A DNA stretch of 5,876 nucleotides from Gammaproteobacteria bacterium (GTDB lineage Bacteria > Pseudomonadota > Gammaproteobacteria > JAJDOJ01), in contig JALVEU010000008.1 of the NCBI GenBank assembly GCA_027030565.1, positions 1 to 5,876 on the forward strand. Direction: 5' to 3'. The notes under the pieces are model-generated. The model saw only the letters and a program-made list of their open reading frames with translations. It was not told where the DNA came from and searched no databases. The translations under genes and the position numbers were made by a program. Shown piece by piece: positions 1 to 5,876 of this stretch (positions are counted from its first letter, which is position 1; the number at the start of each line of letters is the position of its first letter).

Positions 1-1
1 C

Positions 2-2377
2 GCAGCCGACCACGGCTGCCTGCGTGAAGTGCTGATCCTGGTGGCGATGCTCGAGGCCCAGGACCCGCGCGAGCGCCCCCTGGATCGACAGCAGGCGGCC
101 GACGAGGCCCAGCGTCCCTTCCTCGACGAGCGATCGGACTTCCTGGGCCTGCTCAAGCTCTGGGATTGGTATCAAGACACCCGGCGTCGTCATTCGCGCA
201 ACCAGACCCGCAAACGCTGCCGGGAGCGCTTTCTCTCCGAGCTGCGCCTGCGTGAATGGACCGACATTCACAGGCAACTGCGGACCATGGCCTTGGAGAT
301 GGGGCTGCGTGAGAACATGGAACCCGCAGGCTATGCACCCTTGCACCGAGCCCTGCTCACGGGCCTCCTGGGCCATGTCGCACAGCTCCAGGAGGCCGGC
401 GAGTACCTGGGCGCACGCGGCCGCAAGCTGCGCCTGTGGCCTGGATCCGGGCTGACACGCAGGCCGCCCAAGTGGATCCTGGCGGCCGAACTGGTGGAGA
501 CACAACGTGTCTACGCTCGCACCGCGGCACGTATGGAGCCGGAGTGGGCAGTCGAAGCTGCCCCACACCTGATCCGCCGCGAATATCTCGAACCCCACTG
601 GCAGCCACGCAGCGGCCGTGTGGGCGCCTTCGAGCGCATCACCCTGTATGGCCTGGTGCTGGTCCCACGGCGCCGCGTCAACTACGGCCCCATCGCCCCC
701 CAAGAGGCACGGGCCCTGTTCATCCGCGAAGGGCTCGTGGCCGGGCGTTGGCGGCATGCACCACCCTTTCTGCGGGACAATCTCGCCGCCATGGAACGGG
801 TGCGCGCCCGAGAGGCCCGCCAGCGCCGCCGGGACCTGCTCGTGGACGAATCCCGGCTTGCAGCCTTCTACGAGGAGCGCCTGCCTCCGGAGGTGTTCGA
901 CGGGCCCGGGCTGCTGCGAGCCCTGCATCGCGATCGCACATTGGCCGACCGGCTCCGTCTCGGCGAGGCCGAGTTGCTGCGCACCGGGGCCGCCGGCCCC
1001 GATGCATCCAGTTTTCCGGAGACCTTGGACATCGGGGGCACCCAGCTGCCCCTGGAGTACCATTTCGAACCCGGTGCGGAGGACGACGGGGTCACCCTGG
1101 TCGTCCCTGCGGCCTTGCTCAATCAGCTCGACCCACAGCGGTTGGAATGGCTGGTGCCAGGCCTGATCGAGGAGAAACTCACCGCCCTCGTCAAGGCCCT
1201 TCCCAAGGCCGACCGGCGCCACTTCGTGCCTGCTCCCGACTTCGCCCGTGCGGTGCGCGAGGCGCTCGCCTTCGGACAGGGCGACCTATACGAGGGCATG
1301 TCCCGCGAACTTCACCGCATGACCGGCCACCTGATTCCGCCCGAACGCTGGCGCGCACTCCCCTTGCCCGATCACCTGCGCATGCGTCTGCGCGTGGTCG
1401 ACGCGCGTGGCCGCACGCTGGCCACCGGGCGCGACCTGGGCATGCTGGGCCAAGCGCTGTCCGAGGCCGTCGCCGAGGGTTTCGCGGCCGCCGTCCAGGC
1501 GCAACCCCAAGACGCCATCTACTCCGACTGGGACTTTGGCGCCCTGGACAAGCCCATCGAAACCCACCAGGCCGGTGTGCGAGTACGCGGCTGGCCCGCC
1601 GTGCTCCCCGCCGGCGAGGGCGTCACACTACGCTATCTGGACACAGCCGCGAAGGCTGAGCAGACCTCACGCGCGGGGATCCGACACCTGTTCCGCATGC
1701 GGCTGCGCGAGCCGCTGCGCCTCTGGGCCAGGAGGATCCCACAGTGGCAGAAGATCTGCCTGCTGTGGAAACCTCTGGGCGACTGTGCGGGACTGCGCGA
1801 TGATCTCCTGGAAGCCACGCTGGAACAGGTCTTCCTGGCGGAGCGGCCGCTGCCTCGCAACCGGGAGGAATTCGAGGCCCGGCTGCAGGCGGGTCGACGC
1901 CTTCTGGCACAGACCGGCAATGCCCTGGCCGAACGGCTTCTGCGCTGCCTCGAGTTACAGCACGAGATCCGCAGACGTCTGGCTGCTGCGGGCACGCCGG
2001 CCACACGGCACGCGTGCAGTGACATTGAGGCACAACTCCGCCACCTGGTCTATCCGGGGTTTCTCCTGCACACCCCCACCGAACGCCTCGCCCGCCTTCC
2101 GGTCTATCTGCAGGCCACGCTCACCCGTCTCGACAAGCTCGCCCAGGACCCCGGACGTGACCAGCGCCTGATGCGCCGGCTCACCCCCTGGTTGGAGCGC
2201 GTCGACGCGCTGCTGGAACGGCCCGAGGCATTGGAAGGCGGCCCATGCGCGCGGTTTCGCTGGATGGTGGAGGAGTTCCGGATCTCCTTGTTCGACCAAC
2301 GCCTGGGTACCGCCGAGCCCGTCTCCGAGAAGCGCCTGGAGCGCCAGTGGGAGCGCTGCCGCACCCACTGGCGCTGA
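2..2377 (+). CDS. hrpA: ATP-dependent RNA helicase HrpA, C-terminal part (5' end outside window)
   Basis: This is the last 791 residues of an HrpA-type DEAH-box RNA helicase, which is about 1300 residues in E. coli. The frame is open to the left edge, so the GTG at 29 is an internal valine, not a start. The segment begins at the end of the helicase-associated (HA2) domain (HGCLREVLILVAML, then QDPRERPLDRQQAADE). Next comes the OB-fold-like region, about residues 110-215, with WPGSGL, PPKWI and AELVETQRVYARTAARMEPEW-type signatures. The large HrpA-specific DUF3418 region follows, from about residue 225 to the end (VNYGPI near its start, VPAPDFA midway, RWMVEEFRISLFDQRLGT near the end). The helicase motifs that bind and hydrolyse ATP lie upstream and cannot be checked here. 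In E. coli, HrpA is linked to mRNA processing and rescue of stalled or collided ribosomes in the cytoplasm. The gene ends with TGA, shows no frameshift, and converges on the minus-strand operon. Identity is very secure from remembered similarity to the E. coli protein. Confidence 0.96.
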   Translation, partial: AADHGCLREVLILVAMLEAQDPRERPLDRQQAADEAQRPFLDERSDFLGLLKLWDWYQDTRRRHSRNQTRKRCRERFLSELRLREWTDIHRQLRTMALEMGLRENMEPAGYAPLHRALLTGLLGHVAQLQEAGEYLGARGRKLRLWPGSGLTRRPPKWILAAELVETQRVYARTAARMEPEWAVEAAPHLIRREYLEPHWQPRSGRVGAFERITLYGLVLVPRRRVNYGPIAPQEARALFIREGLVAGRWRHAPPFLRDNLAAMERVRAREARQRRRDLLVDESRLAAFYEERLPPEVFDGPGLLRALHRDRTLADRLRLGEAELLRTGAAGPDASSFPETLDIGGTQLPLEYHFEPGAEDDGVTLVVPAALLNQLDPQRLEWLVPGLIEEKLTALVKALPKADRRHFVPAPDFARAVREALAFGQGDLYEGMSRELHRMTGHLIPPERWRALPLPDHLRMRLRVVDARGRTLATGRDLGMLGQALSEAVAEGFAAAVQAQPQDAIYSDWDFGALDKPIETHQAGVRVRGWPAVLPAGEGVTLRYLDTAAKAEQTSRAGIRHLFRMRLREPLRLWARRIPQWQKICLLWKPLGDCAGLRDDLLEATLEQVFLAERPLPRNREEFEARLQAGRRLLAQTGNALAERLLRCLELQHEIRRRLAAAGTPATRHACSDIEAQLRHLVYPGFLLHTPTERLARLPVYLQATLTRLDKLAQDPGRDQRLMRRLTPWLERVDALLERPEALEGGPCARFRWMVEEFRISLFDQRLGTAEPVSEKRLERQWERCRTHWR

Positions 2378-2536
2378 GGGGACTCGGGCCTGCAAACCGG
2401 AGAGCGACCCGAAAGCGACCACGCGCGGCCGCTTGATCCCGCATCGACAGCGCTGCGCAGGTGGTCAAGGGTGCTGCCCTGAGTGGGCTGCACGGCCGTG
2501 GAGACGGGGCACCGGAGTGCTGCCCCCGGCAGCGAG
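2378..2536. other. Convergent intergenic region with two GC-rich hairpins
   Basis: This 159-bp gap lies between the stop of hrpA and the stop of the 354-aa membrane protein gene, so transcripts from both sides run into it. Two hairpins are visible. At 2471-2493 the arms GTGCTGCCC and GGGCTGCAC pair with one T-T mismatch around a 5-base loop. At 2506-2526 the arms GGGGCA and TGCCCC flank a 9-base loop, starting 10 bases beyond the minus-strand stop. Neither is followed by a T-run on either strand, so neither is a textbook intrinsic terminator. No coding frame here has a convincing ribosome binding site or protein-like composition. Confidence 0.6.
2506..2526 (-). terminator. Possible terminator or 3'-end hairpin of the three-gene operon
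   Basis: Read on the minus strand, GGGGCA and TGCCCC form a perfect 6-bp GC-rich stem with a 9-base loop. It begins 10 bases after the TGA of the 354-aa membrane protein gene. The position suits a transcript end or an RNase-protecting 3' hairpin. The sequence after it has no run of T, so intrinsic termination is doubtful and Rho may be needed. This is a weak call based on position and pairing only. Confidence 0.25.
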
Positions 2537-3601
2537 TCAATGGACGATCTGTTCGTACGGACTGCGGTTCAGCCGGTGCATCAGGGTGTCGGCATCCAGG
2601 GAGCGGAGCCGCCCTCGAATCCGGGCACACAGCTCATCGATGTGTGCGGTGAAGGCTTGGAGGAGCTCCGTCTCCGTGTCCCGGCGCGCCTGGTCGACCA
2701 GGGCCCGCAAATCGCGCTCGAAGTCCTCACGATGCAGCGCTTCGTCCACCTTGACCGCAACGGCATCGAAGCCGATCCAGACCGCCAACGCACCACCCAC
2801 ACCGCATACCAACGTGCCGATGCCCGGAACCACCGAGCACAGTGCGGCAGCCCCGGCGCCCCCCGTCACACCGGCCACCCATTTCGAACCGGACTTGACC
2901 GCCAGTTTGGTTCCCGCCGCAGCCAGGGTCTTGCCGGCCAGCGTCATCAGCAGTTTGCGGGCCACGAGTGTGCCCCCCAGCGCACCCGCCTTGGCGGCCT
3001 GGAGCTCCACCCGCCCCTCGAGGTCCGCACGTACGGGCGCCAGGACATGGCCGAGCGCCGTTTCGGCCCATCGGCCAGGCAGATCCAGCTCGCCGCGCAC
3101 GCGCTCCTGGACCCGCTGCTGTGCGGCGCGCAGCGTTGCAGTGAGATCTCCCTCCAGGGCGAACACCACCGCTTCCAGCCGACTGGCGAAATCGGGCCCG
3201 AGCAGGCGCTGCTCCCAGGCCACGGACAGGCGGCCCGCTGCGGCCTGCCCCAGTTCCGCGTACTCACCCAGCACCGAGTAGTGCCAGTCAGCAAGCTTCG
3301 GAATTCGCCCATAGACCGGCGCGTACAGGGCGTCGACGCGGCGCGTGACCGCCCGCCGCATCCGCTCCCCCGAATCTGCACACAGCAGTTCGTCGACCAC
3401 TTGCCCGAGGCCCGCCTTGGCCTCGAGGACACGCAACAGCCCCGCGGGCAGCCGGGGTGTAATCGGGCTGCTTACATCCCCATCGTCCAGCCCGGACCAC
3501 TGGACGCGCCACCAACCGGCCAAGACGAGCACCAGCACCACGCCTGCAAGACCCATCACCGTGACCCAGAAATAGCCCGCTGCCGACCTGGGCCCGTTCA
3601 T
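2537..3601 (-). CDS. Conserved-looking membrane protein of unknown function, glycine-rich hydrophobic C-terminal half
   Basis: I do not recognise a named family for this 354-residue protein. One clear transmembrane helix lies near the N terminus (about residues 11-30, FWVTVMGLAGVVLVLVLAGW). A long helix-forming, charge-rich segment follows (about 55-200), possibly partly coiled coil. Residues about 205-285 are rich in Ala, Gly and Val with closely spaced glycines (G244, G247, G248, G250, G260, G262, G267, G269, G270, G277). The core VVPGIGTLVCGVGGALAVW could form one or two further membrane helices. The tail (about 285-354) is charged and helical (DEALHREDFERDLRALVDQ). Four cysteines are present: C74, C255, C266 and C325. 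The ATG overlaps the TGA of the upstream 260-aa membrane protein gene as ATGA, which fixes the start and points to translational coupling. No good separate Shine-Dalgarno is seen; a GAGG lies only one base before the ATG. The gene is real on length, hydrophobic patterning and coupling. Its function is unknown. Confidence 0.85.
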   Translation of the reverse strand: MNGPRSAAGYFWVTVMGLAGVVLVLVLAGWWRVQWSGLDDGDVSSPITPRLPAGLLRVLEAKAGLGQVVDELLCADSGERMRRAVTRRVDALYAPVYGRIPKLADWHYSVLGEYAELGQAAAGRLSVAWEQRLLGPDFASRLEAVVFALEGDLTATLRAAQQRVQERVRGELDLPGRWAETALGHVLAPVRADLEGRVELQAAKAGALGGTLVARKLLMTLAGKTLAAAGTKLAVKSGSKWVAGVTGGAGAAALCSVVPGIGTLVCGVGGALAVWIGFDAVAVKVDEALHREDFERDLRALVDQARRDTETELLQAFTAHIDELCARIRGRLRSLDADTLMHRLNRSPYEQIVH

Positions 3602-4380
3602 GCCTCGTCACGGCGGCCACCCAAGCCATCGGCCAGCATCAGAGTGAGACGGCCGGCGGCGACGAAGGCGAGCCCGCCCGAGAGGAGAAAACCGCCCCAG
3701 AGCAGGACCCGCAGTCCCAGGTCGTGGAGCTCCTCGCCGGCCTGGGCCATGGTCCACCAACCCACCGCCGAGCCCTCCACCCACAGCGACAGGATCACAT
3801 CCAGCACAGGGCATGCAGCGCCTGCCGAGGCGCGGGCCTGGGCCAGCGTCTCGACCAGGCCGGGATGAAGAATGAGCGGTGGTGGTGAAAACAACTGCAG
3901 CAAGGCCAGGACCACCACCATCGGCGCCACCCACAGACGCACGGCAAGCGCTGTGACGGCCAGATCCCGCCACGGCGGACGCAGGCCGGCGATCCGCCGA
4001 CGCAGCCACTCACGCAACGCAACCAATACCAGCAGGCCCGCGGCGAGACTGCCGAACCACCACAAAGGCCAGATGAGCGATTCCAGGGTGAGCGCCAAAC
4101 TGACCACCAGCCCTGCCCCCGCCGAACGCAGGGGCAGCCAGATCCGACCCCGCAGGCGGCGTGGCCAGGGAGCGTGCGCTTCGAACAGGCAGCCGAGCAG
4201 ACAAGCACGGCGCTGCAGGGCCAGGCGGGAAAACGAGCGGGTCAGCGCGACCCAGGCCACCACAGGCAACAACCACAGCCAACAGCCGGCCCAGCCGGCC
4301 AGCCAGCGCCAGACCAACAGTGCCGAACAGAACGCGAGGGTCGCGAGGCCGCCGGCGGCCGGTGCGCTCAGGCCCGGCAC
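3598..4380 (-). CDS. Multi-pass inner-membrane protein of unknown function
   Basis: This 260-residue protein is strongly hydrophobic and very rich in Leu, Trp, Ala and Val. Likely membrane helices are at about residues 13-46 (one or two spans), 86-102, 104-122, 141-163, 193-212 and 221-243, about six or seven in all. Basic loops such as RSFSRLALQRR (48-58), PRRLRGR (73-79) and REWLRRRIAGLR (123-134) would face the cytoplasm by the positive-inside rule. A short proline-rich stretch (SPPPLILHPG, 165-174) probably forms an extra-cytoplasmic loop. The start is GTG at 4380, supported by GGAGG seven bases upstream (4388-4392). It lies 19 bases after the SCP2 gene's stop, and its own stop overlaps the start of the next membrane protein gene by 4 bp. 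I recognise no transporter or enzyme motif, so no activity is assigned. The neighbours suggest a shared role with the SCP2 protein and the 354-aa membrane protein. Confidence 0.87.
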   Translation of the reverse strand: MPGLSAPAAGGLATLAFCSALLVWRWLAGWAGCWLWLLPVVAWVALTRSFSRLALQRRACLLGCLFEAHAPWPRRLRGRIWLPLRSAGAGLVVSLALTLESLIWPLWWFGSLAAGLLVLVALREWLRRRIAGLRPPWRDLAVTALAVRLWVAPMVVVLALLQLFSPPPLILHPGLVETLAQARASAGAACPVLDVILSLWVEGSAVGWWTMAQAGEELHDLGLRVLLWGGFLLSGGLAFVAAGRLTLMLADGLGGRRDEA

Positions 4381-4387
4381 GCCGTGG

Positions 4388-4392
4388 CCTCC
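4388..4392 (-). promoter_or_regulatory. Shine-Dalgarno for the 260-aa membrane protein gene
   Basis: The minus strand reads GGAGG followed by seven bases and then GTG at 4380. This is an optimal spacing and decides for a GTG start in the 19-bp gap after the SCP2 stop codon. Confidence 0.8.
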
Positions 4393-4399
4393 GGCCCCG

Positions 4400-4798
4400 C
4401 TACGAGATCTGGGACATCAGCGCGAAGCTCTTCACGAAGGGGCCGGCCATGCGCGGGTCCTTGATCATGGACTTGAAATCCCCCTTGTTGAACTTGAGCT
4501 TCCCGGTGGAGAAGGCCATGCCCATGCCCGCCATGCCCAGGGGCTTCTTCATCCACTTCTCCCAGTCCTTGAGGCTGGCCCGCATATCCCAGTCGGCCTC
4601 CTCGCCGTTCCACAGCCCCGCGCGGACACATTTGCCGTTCTCCACGACGAACACGCCGCGCGGATTCTCCTCGTCCTTGAAGCCGGCCGTGATCACCGAC
4701 GAGAAGCCAATCTCGGCGAGCTTCCCAGAGACCTCCGGATCGTTGTTCCACGCCTCGCACAGCTTCTGCCACCACTCTTCGGAAAAGAGTTCCGCCAT
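4400..4798 (-). CDS. Stand-alone SCP2 (sterol carrier protein 2) domain protein
   Basis: This 132-residue soluble protein matches the SCP2 sterol-binding fold in length and pattern. An N-terminal helix (SEEWWQKLCEAWNNDPE, 6-22) is followed by alternating strands (FSSVITAGF, 32-40; RGVFVVENGKCVRAGLW, 47-63; EADWDMRASLKDWEKW, 67-82). A flexible Gly/Met stretch (LGMAGMGMAFSTGKLKF, 87-103) leads to the terminal helices (KGDFKSMIKDPRMAGPFVKSFALM). SCP2 domains hold lipids or other hydrophobic ligands in a tunnel; bacterial versions often have unknown ligands. There is no signal peptide or membrane helix, so it should be cytoplasmic. An in-frame ATG at 4858 would add 20 unlikely residues. I chose the ATG at 4798 because GGGAGG lies five bases upstream. 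It is the first gene of an apparent three-gene operon, 19 bp before a membrane protein gene. Family assignment is from pattern recognition, not a search. The ligand is unknown. Confidence 0.8.
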   Translation of the reverse strand: MAELFSEEWWQKLCEAWNNDPEVSGKLAEIGFSSVITAGFKDEENPRGVFVVENGKCVRAGLWNGEEADWDMRASLKDWEKWMKKPLGMAGMGMAFSTGKLKFNKGDFKSMIKDPRMAGPFVKSFALMSQIS

Positions 4799-4803
4799 CG
4801 CAT

Positions 4804-4810
4804 CCTCCCT
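4804..4810 (-). promoter_or_regulatory. Shine-Dalgarno deciding the SCP2 gene start
   Basis: The minus strand reads AGGGAGG, then ATGCG, then the ATG at 4798. The five-base spacing fits ribosome binding. An overlapping out-of-frame ATG directly after GGAGG is too close to be used. The site favours 4798 over the in-frame upstream ATG at 4858. Confidence 0.75.
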
Positions 4811-4833
4811 CGCATTATTGCTTCTGTTGGCCA

Positions 4834-4848
4834 CAGACCACGGGTCTG
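4834..4848. repeat. Short inverted repeat (possible operator) upstream of the SCP2 gene
   Basis: The arms CAGACC and GGTCTG are perfect 6-bp complements separated by three bases. The repeat's near edge is 36 bases upstream of the SCP2 ATG. Its spacing and position suit a small operator or a 5'-UTR hairpin. There is no T-tract. Function is inferred from position only, and a chance occurrence is possible. Confidence 0.3.
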
Positions 4849-4866
4849 CCGCATTCACTCGCGCGT

Positions 4867-4887
4867 CGCGGGGCGCTATTCCCCGCG
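4867..4887. repeat. GC-rich inverted repeat / hairpin
   Basis: CGCGGGG and CCCCGCG form a perfect 7-bp stem around a 7-base loop (CGCTATT on the plus strand). The plus-strand side is followed by only three T; the minus-strand side, which is the direction of the genes here, has none. It could stabilise the end of the pilS transcript or fold in the operon leader, but it is not a canonical terminator. Confidence 0.35.
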
Positions 4888-4921
4888 TTTGCGCGCGCCG
4901 CTCGACGTCCGACCCACAGCG

Positions 4922-4940
4922 GCCCGGCCGCAGGCCGGGC
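4922..4940 (-). terminator. Strong GC hairpin 50 bases after the pilS-like gene, possible transcript end
   Basis: GCCCGGCC and GGCCGGGC pair perfectly over 8 bp around a 3-base loop. This is the most stable hairpin in the gap, and it starts 50 bases beyond the kinase stop codon. On the minus strand the following bases (CGCTGTGGGTCGG) contain no T-run, so it is not a standard intrinsic terminator. It may mark a Rho-assisted end or protect the 3' end of the message. Confidence 0.35.
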
Positions 4941-4990
4941 GCCGTCCCGTTTCATGGTAGCATCCAGGGCGGGCGGGGGCATCCGCCGAC

Positions 4991-5876
4991 TCACGGCAGC
5001 CTGCGAACCGGGAACTGGAGGCGGAAACAGCTCCCCTCGGCGGGTTGCGGAATGAACTGGAGCCGGGCACCGTTACGCTCGCACAGCTGCCGAGCGATGT
5101 ACAGCCCCAATCCGGTGCCGCCGTCGCGCGTGGTGAAGAAGGGTTCGAACAACCGCTGCTGGTGCTCAGGCGGGACCCCCGGACCCTGGTCGATCACGTC
5201 GATGAACGGGGCCCCCGTGTCCATGGGTCCACCGAGCACCAGATGCACGGGATGCCGGCCGTCGGGTTGCGCATGGGCCACGGCGTTGGTGCACAGGTTC
5301 CAGAGGACACGGCGCAGGTGCTCGGGGTCAAAGCGCACGCGGATGGGCCGTTGCGGCAACACCACGTTGAGGGCGCCAGACTCCACGCCCTCATGCTGGG
5401 TGAACTCAGCCGCGAACTCGCGCAGCCAGGGGCCGAGCTCGAGGACCTCGGGGTTGACCGCATCGCGCCGAGAGAGATGCAACACATCGTGAATGAGGCC
5501 GTTCATGCGTTGGGCTTGCTCGTGGATGATGGCCACAAGCCGACGGTCACCCGGATCCAGACCCTCGGACTCGTGCAGGAGCTGGGCGGCATGGCTGATG
5601 GCGCCCAGTGGATTACGGATCTCGTGGGCGATGTTGGCGGTGAGCTGGCCGAGCGCGGCGAGCTTGGTCTCCTGGACCTGTTTGCGCGTGTGCTCCGCGT
5701 CCTCCAGGTAGAGAATGGTGCTGTACTCGCGCCCGGCCCCAGTGTGAATGCGTTTCATCTGCACGATGAGTCCCTGCAGCGTGTCGCTGTCCGGGCCGTA
5801 GCGGTCGTGGGTCTTCCCATAGCGCTCGACCAGCCGGTGTAGGGGCCAGGAGAGGTTGCGCAGAAGAGGGGGCGTA
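4991..5876 (-). CDS. pilS: PilS-type sensor histidine kinase, C-terminal part (5' end outside window)
   Basis: These are the last 294 residues of a two-component sensor kinase; the frame is open through the right edge, so the true start is outside. The first 60 or so residues look like the end of a PAS-type linker (GPDSDTLQGLIVQMKR, then GREYSTILYLEDA). The HisKA domain follows with the H-box LTANIAHEIRNPLGAISHAA; the phosphoacceptor histidine codon is at 5624-5626. The ATPase domain has the N-box region (LWNLCTNAVAHA), G1 (DQGPGVP), F-box (FEPFFTT) and G2 (GTGLGLYIARQLCE). All key kinase residues are intact. The H-box region and the C-terminal GTGLGLY...LCE...GSCFR pattern match PilS of Pseudomonas aeruginosa, which controls pilin transcription through PilR. 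The N-terminal membrane helices expected for PilS cannot be seen. NtrB-like kinases are the alternative. No pilR follows; the next gene downstream encodes the SCP2 protein. Confidence 0.87.
   Translation of the reverse strand, partial: TPPLLRNLSWPLHRLVERYGKTHDRYGPDSDTLQGLIVQMKRIHTGAGREYSTILYLEDAEHTRKQVQETKLAALGQLTANIAHEIRNPLGAISHAAQLLHESEGLDPGDRRLVAIIHEQAQRMNGLIHDVLHLSRRDAVNPEVLELGPWLREFAAEFTQHEGVESGALNVVLPQRPIRVRFDPEHLRRVLWNLCTNAVAHAQPDGRHPVHLVLGGPMDTGAPFIDVIDQGPGVPPEHQQRLFEPFFTTRDGGTGLGLYIARQLCERNGARLQFIPQPAEGSCFRLQFPVRRLP

Larger units (their letters stand above)
4799..4990. other. 192-bp gap between the pilS-like gene and the SCP2 operon
   Basis: The gap lies between the stop of the sensor kinase gene and the SCP2 start, all on the minus strand. 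It must hold any pilS terminator and any promoter for the three-gene operon. I see three perfect inverted repeats (annotated separately) and the SCP2 Shine-Dalgarno. No clear -35/-10 pair is visible. An AATAAT at 4814-4819 (minus strand) looks like a -10 box, but it lies too close to the start codon and lacks a matching -35. No sigma-54 type GG/GC element was found. Read-through from pilS remains possible. Confidence 0.6.

Noticed and set aside
29..31. GTG at 29 as the start of hrpA
   Set aside because: The frame is open to the left edge, and the residues before it (HGCLRE) match the HrpA family, so the gene continues outside the window.
436..1659. Long plus-strand open frame of 407 codons inside hrpA
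   Set aside because: It overlaps the recognised HrpA frame. Its product is Arg/Pro/Gly/Ala-rich with no domain, as expected for an alternative frame in GC-rich coding DNA.
2483..3868. Plus-strand open frame of 461 codons opposite the two membrane protein genes
   Set aside because: The translation is low-complexity and Arg/Pro/Gln/His-rich. The minus-strand frames have membrane-protein patterning, a good Shine-Dalgarno (260-aa gene) and an ATGA overlap, so they are the real genes.
4814..4819. AATAAT on the minus strand as a -10 promoter element
   Set aside because: Transcription would begin inside the Shine-Dalgarno of the SCP2 gene, and there is no matching -35 hexamer about 17 bases upstream.
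4799..4858. Upstream in-frame ATG at 4858 as the SCP2 start, adding 20 residues
   Set aside because: The extra residues are not typical of the family, and the ATG at 4798 has a strong AGGGAGG at proper distance.
4815..4955. 46-codon minus-strand frame ATG...TAA just before the SCP2 gene
   Set aside because: It has no convincing Shine-Dalgarno. Its product is Arg/Ala/Gly-rich and the frame passes through both GC-rich hairpins, so chance is the simpler explanation. A leader peptide cannot be fully excluded.
4161..5492. Plus-strand open frame of 443 codons spanning the SCP2 gene, the gap and the kinase gene
   Set aside because: It runs antisense through two recognisable protein families and across the intergenic gap, and its product is an Arg/Ser/Pro-rich sequence without motifs.
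5762..5764. GTG at 5764 as the start of the sensor kinase
   Set aside because: The same frame is open for 37 more codons to the edge, with PilS-like linker sequence (GPDSDTLQGLI), so this is an internal valine.

Overview
The window comes from a GC-rich bacterial chromosome (roughly two thirds G+C by eye). It is most likely from a gammaproteobacterium: one end carries the C-terminal part of an HrpA-type helicase that aligns by eye along its length with the Escherichia coli protein, and the other end carries the C-terminal part of a PilS-type sensor kinase. This is ordinary chromosomal gene content. I see no insertion sequence, phage gene, CRISPR array, tRNA or rRNA.

Layout. Bases 2-2377 on the plus strand are the last 791 codons of hrpA; the DEAH helicase core lies before the window. 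A 159-bp convergent gap (2378-2536) follows, with two GC-rich hairpins but no T-tract. Three minus-strand genes then read leftwards: a 132-aa stand-alone SCP2 (sterol-carrier) domain protein (4798-4400), a 260-aa multi-pass membrane protein (4380-3598) and a 354-aa membrane protein with one N-terminal anchor and a glycine-rich hydrophobic stretch (3601-2537). The first two are 19 bp apart and the last two overlap by 4 bp (ATGA), so they look like one translationally coupled operon. A 192-bp gap (4799-4990) with three short perfect inverted repeats separates this operon from the C-terminal 294 codons of the PilS-like kinase (5876-4991, minus strand), whose start is beyond the right edge.

Working together. 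HrpA acts on RNA and ribosomes and is unrelated to the rest. PilS normally controls type IV pilus gene expression through PilR, but pilR is not next to it on the downstream side. The SCP2 protein suggests a lipid or hydrophobic ligand, and its coupling to two membrane proteins of unknown function is the least explained part of the window. Nothing in the sequence proves that the three proteins act together.
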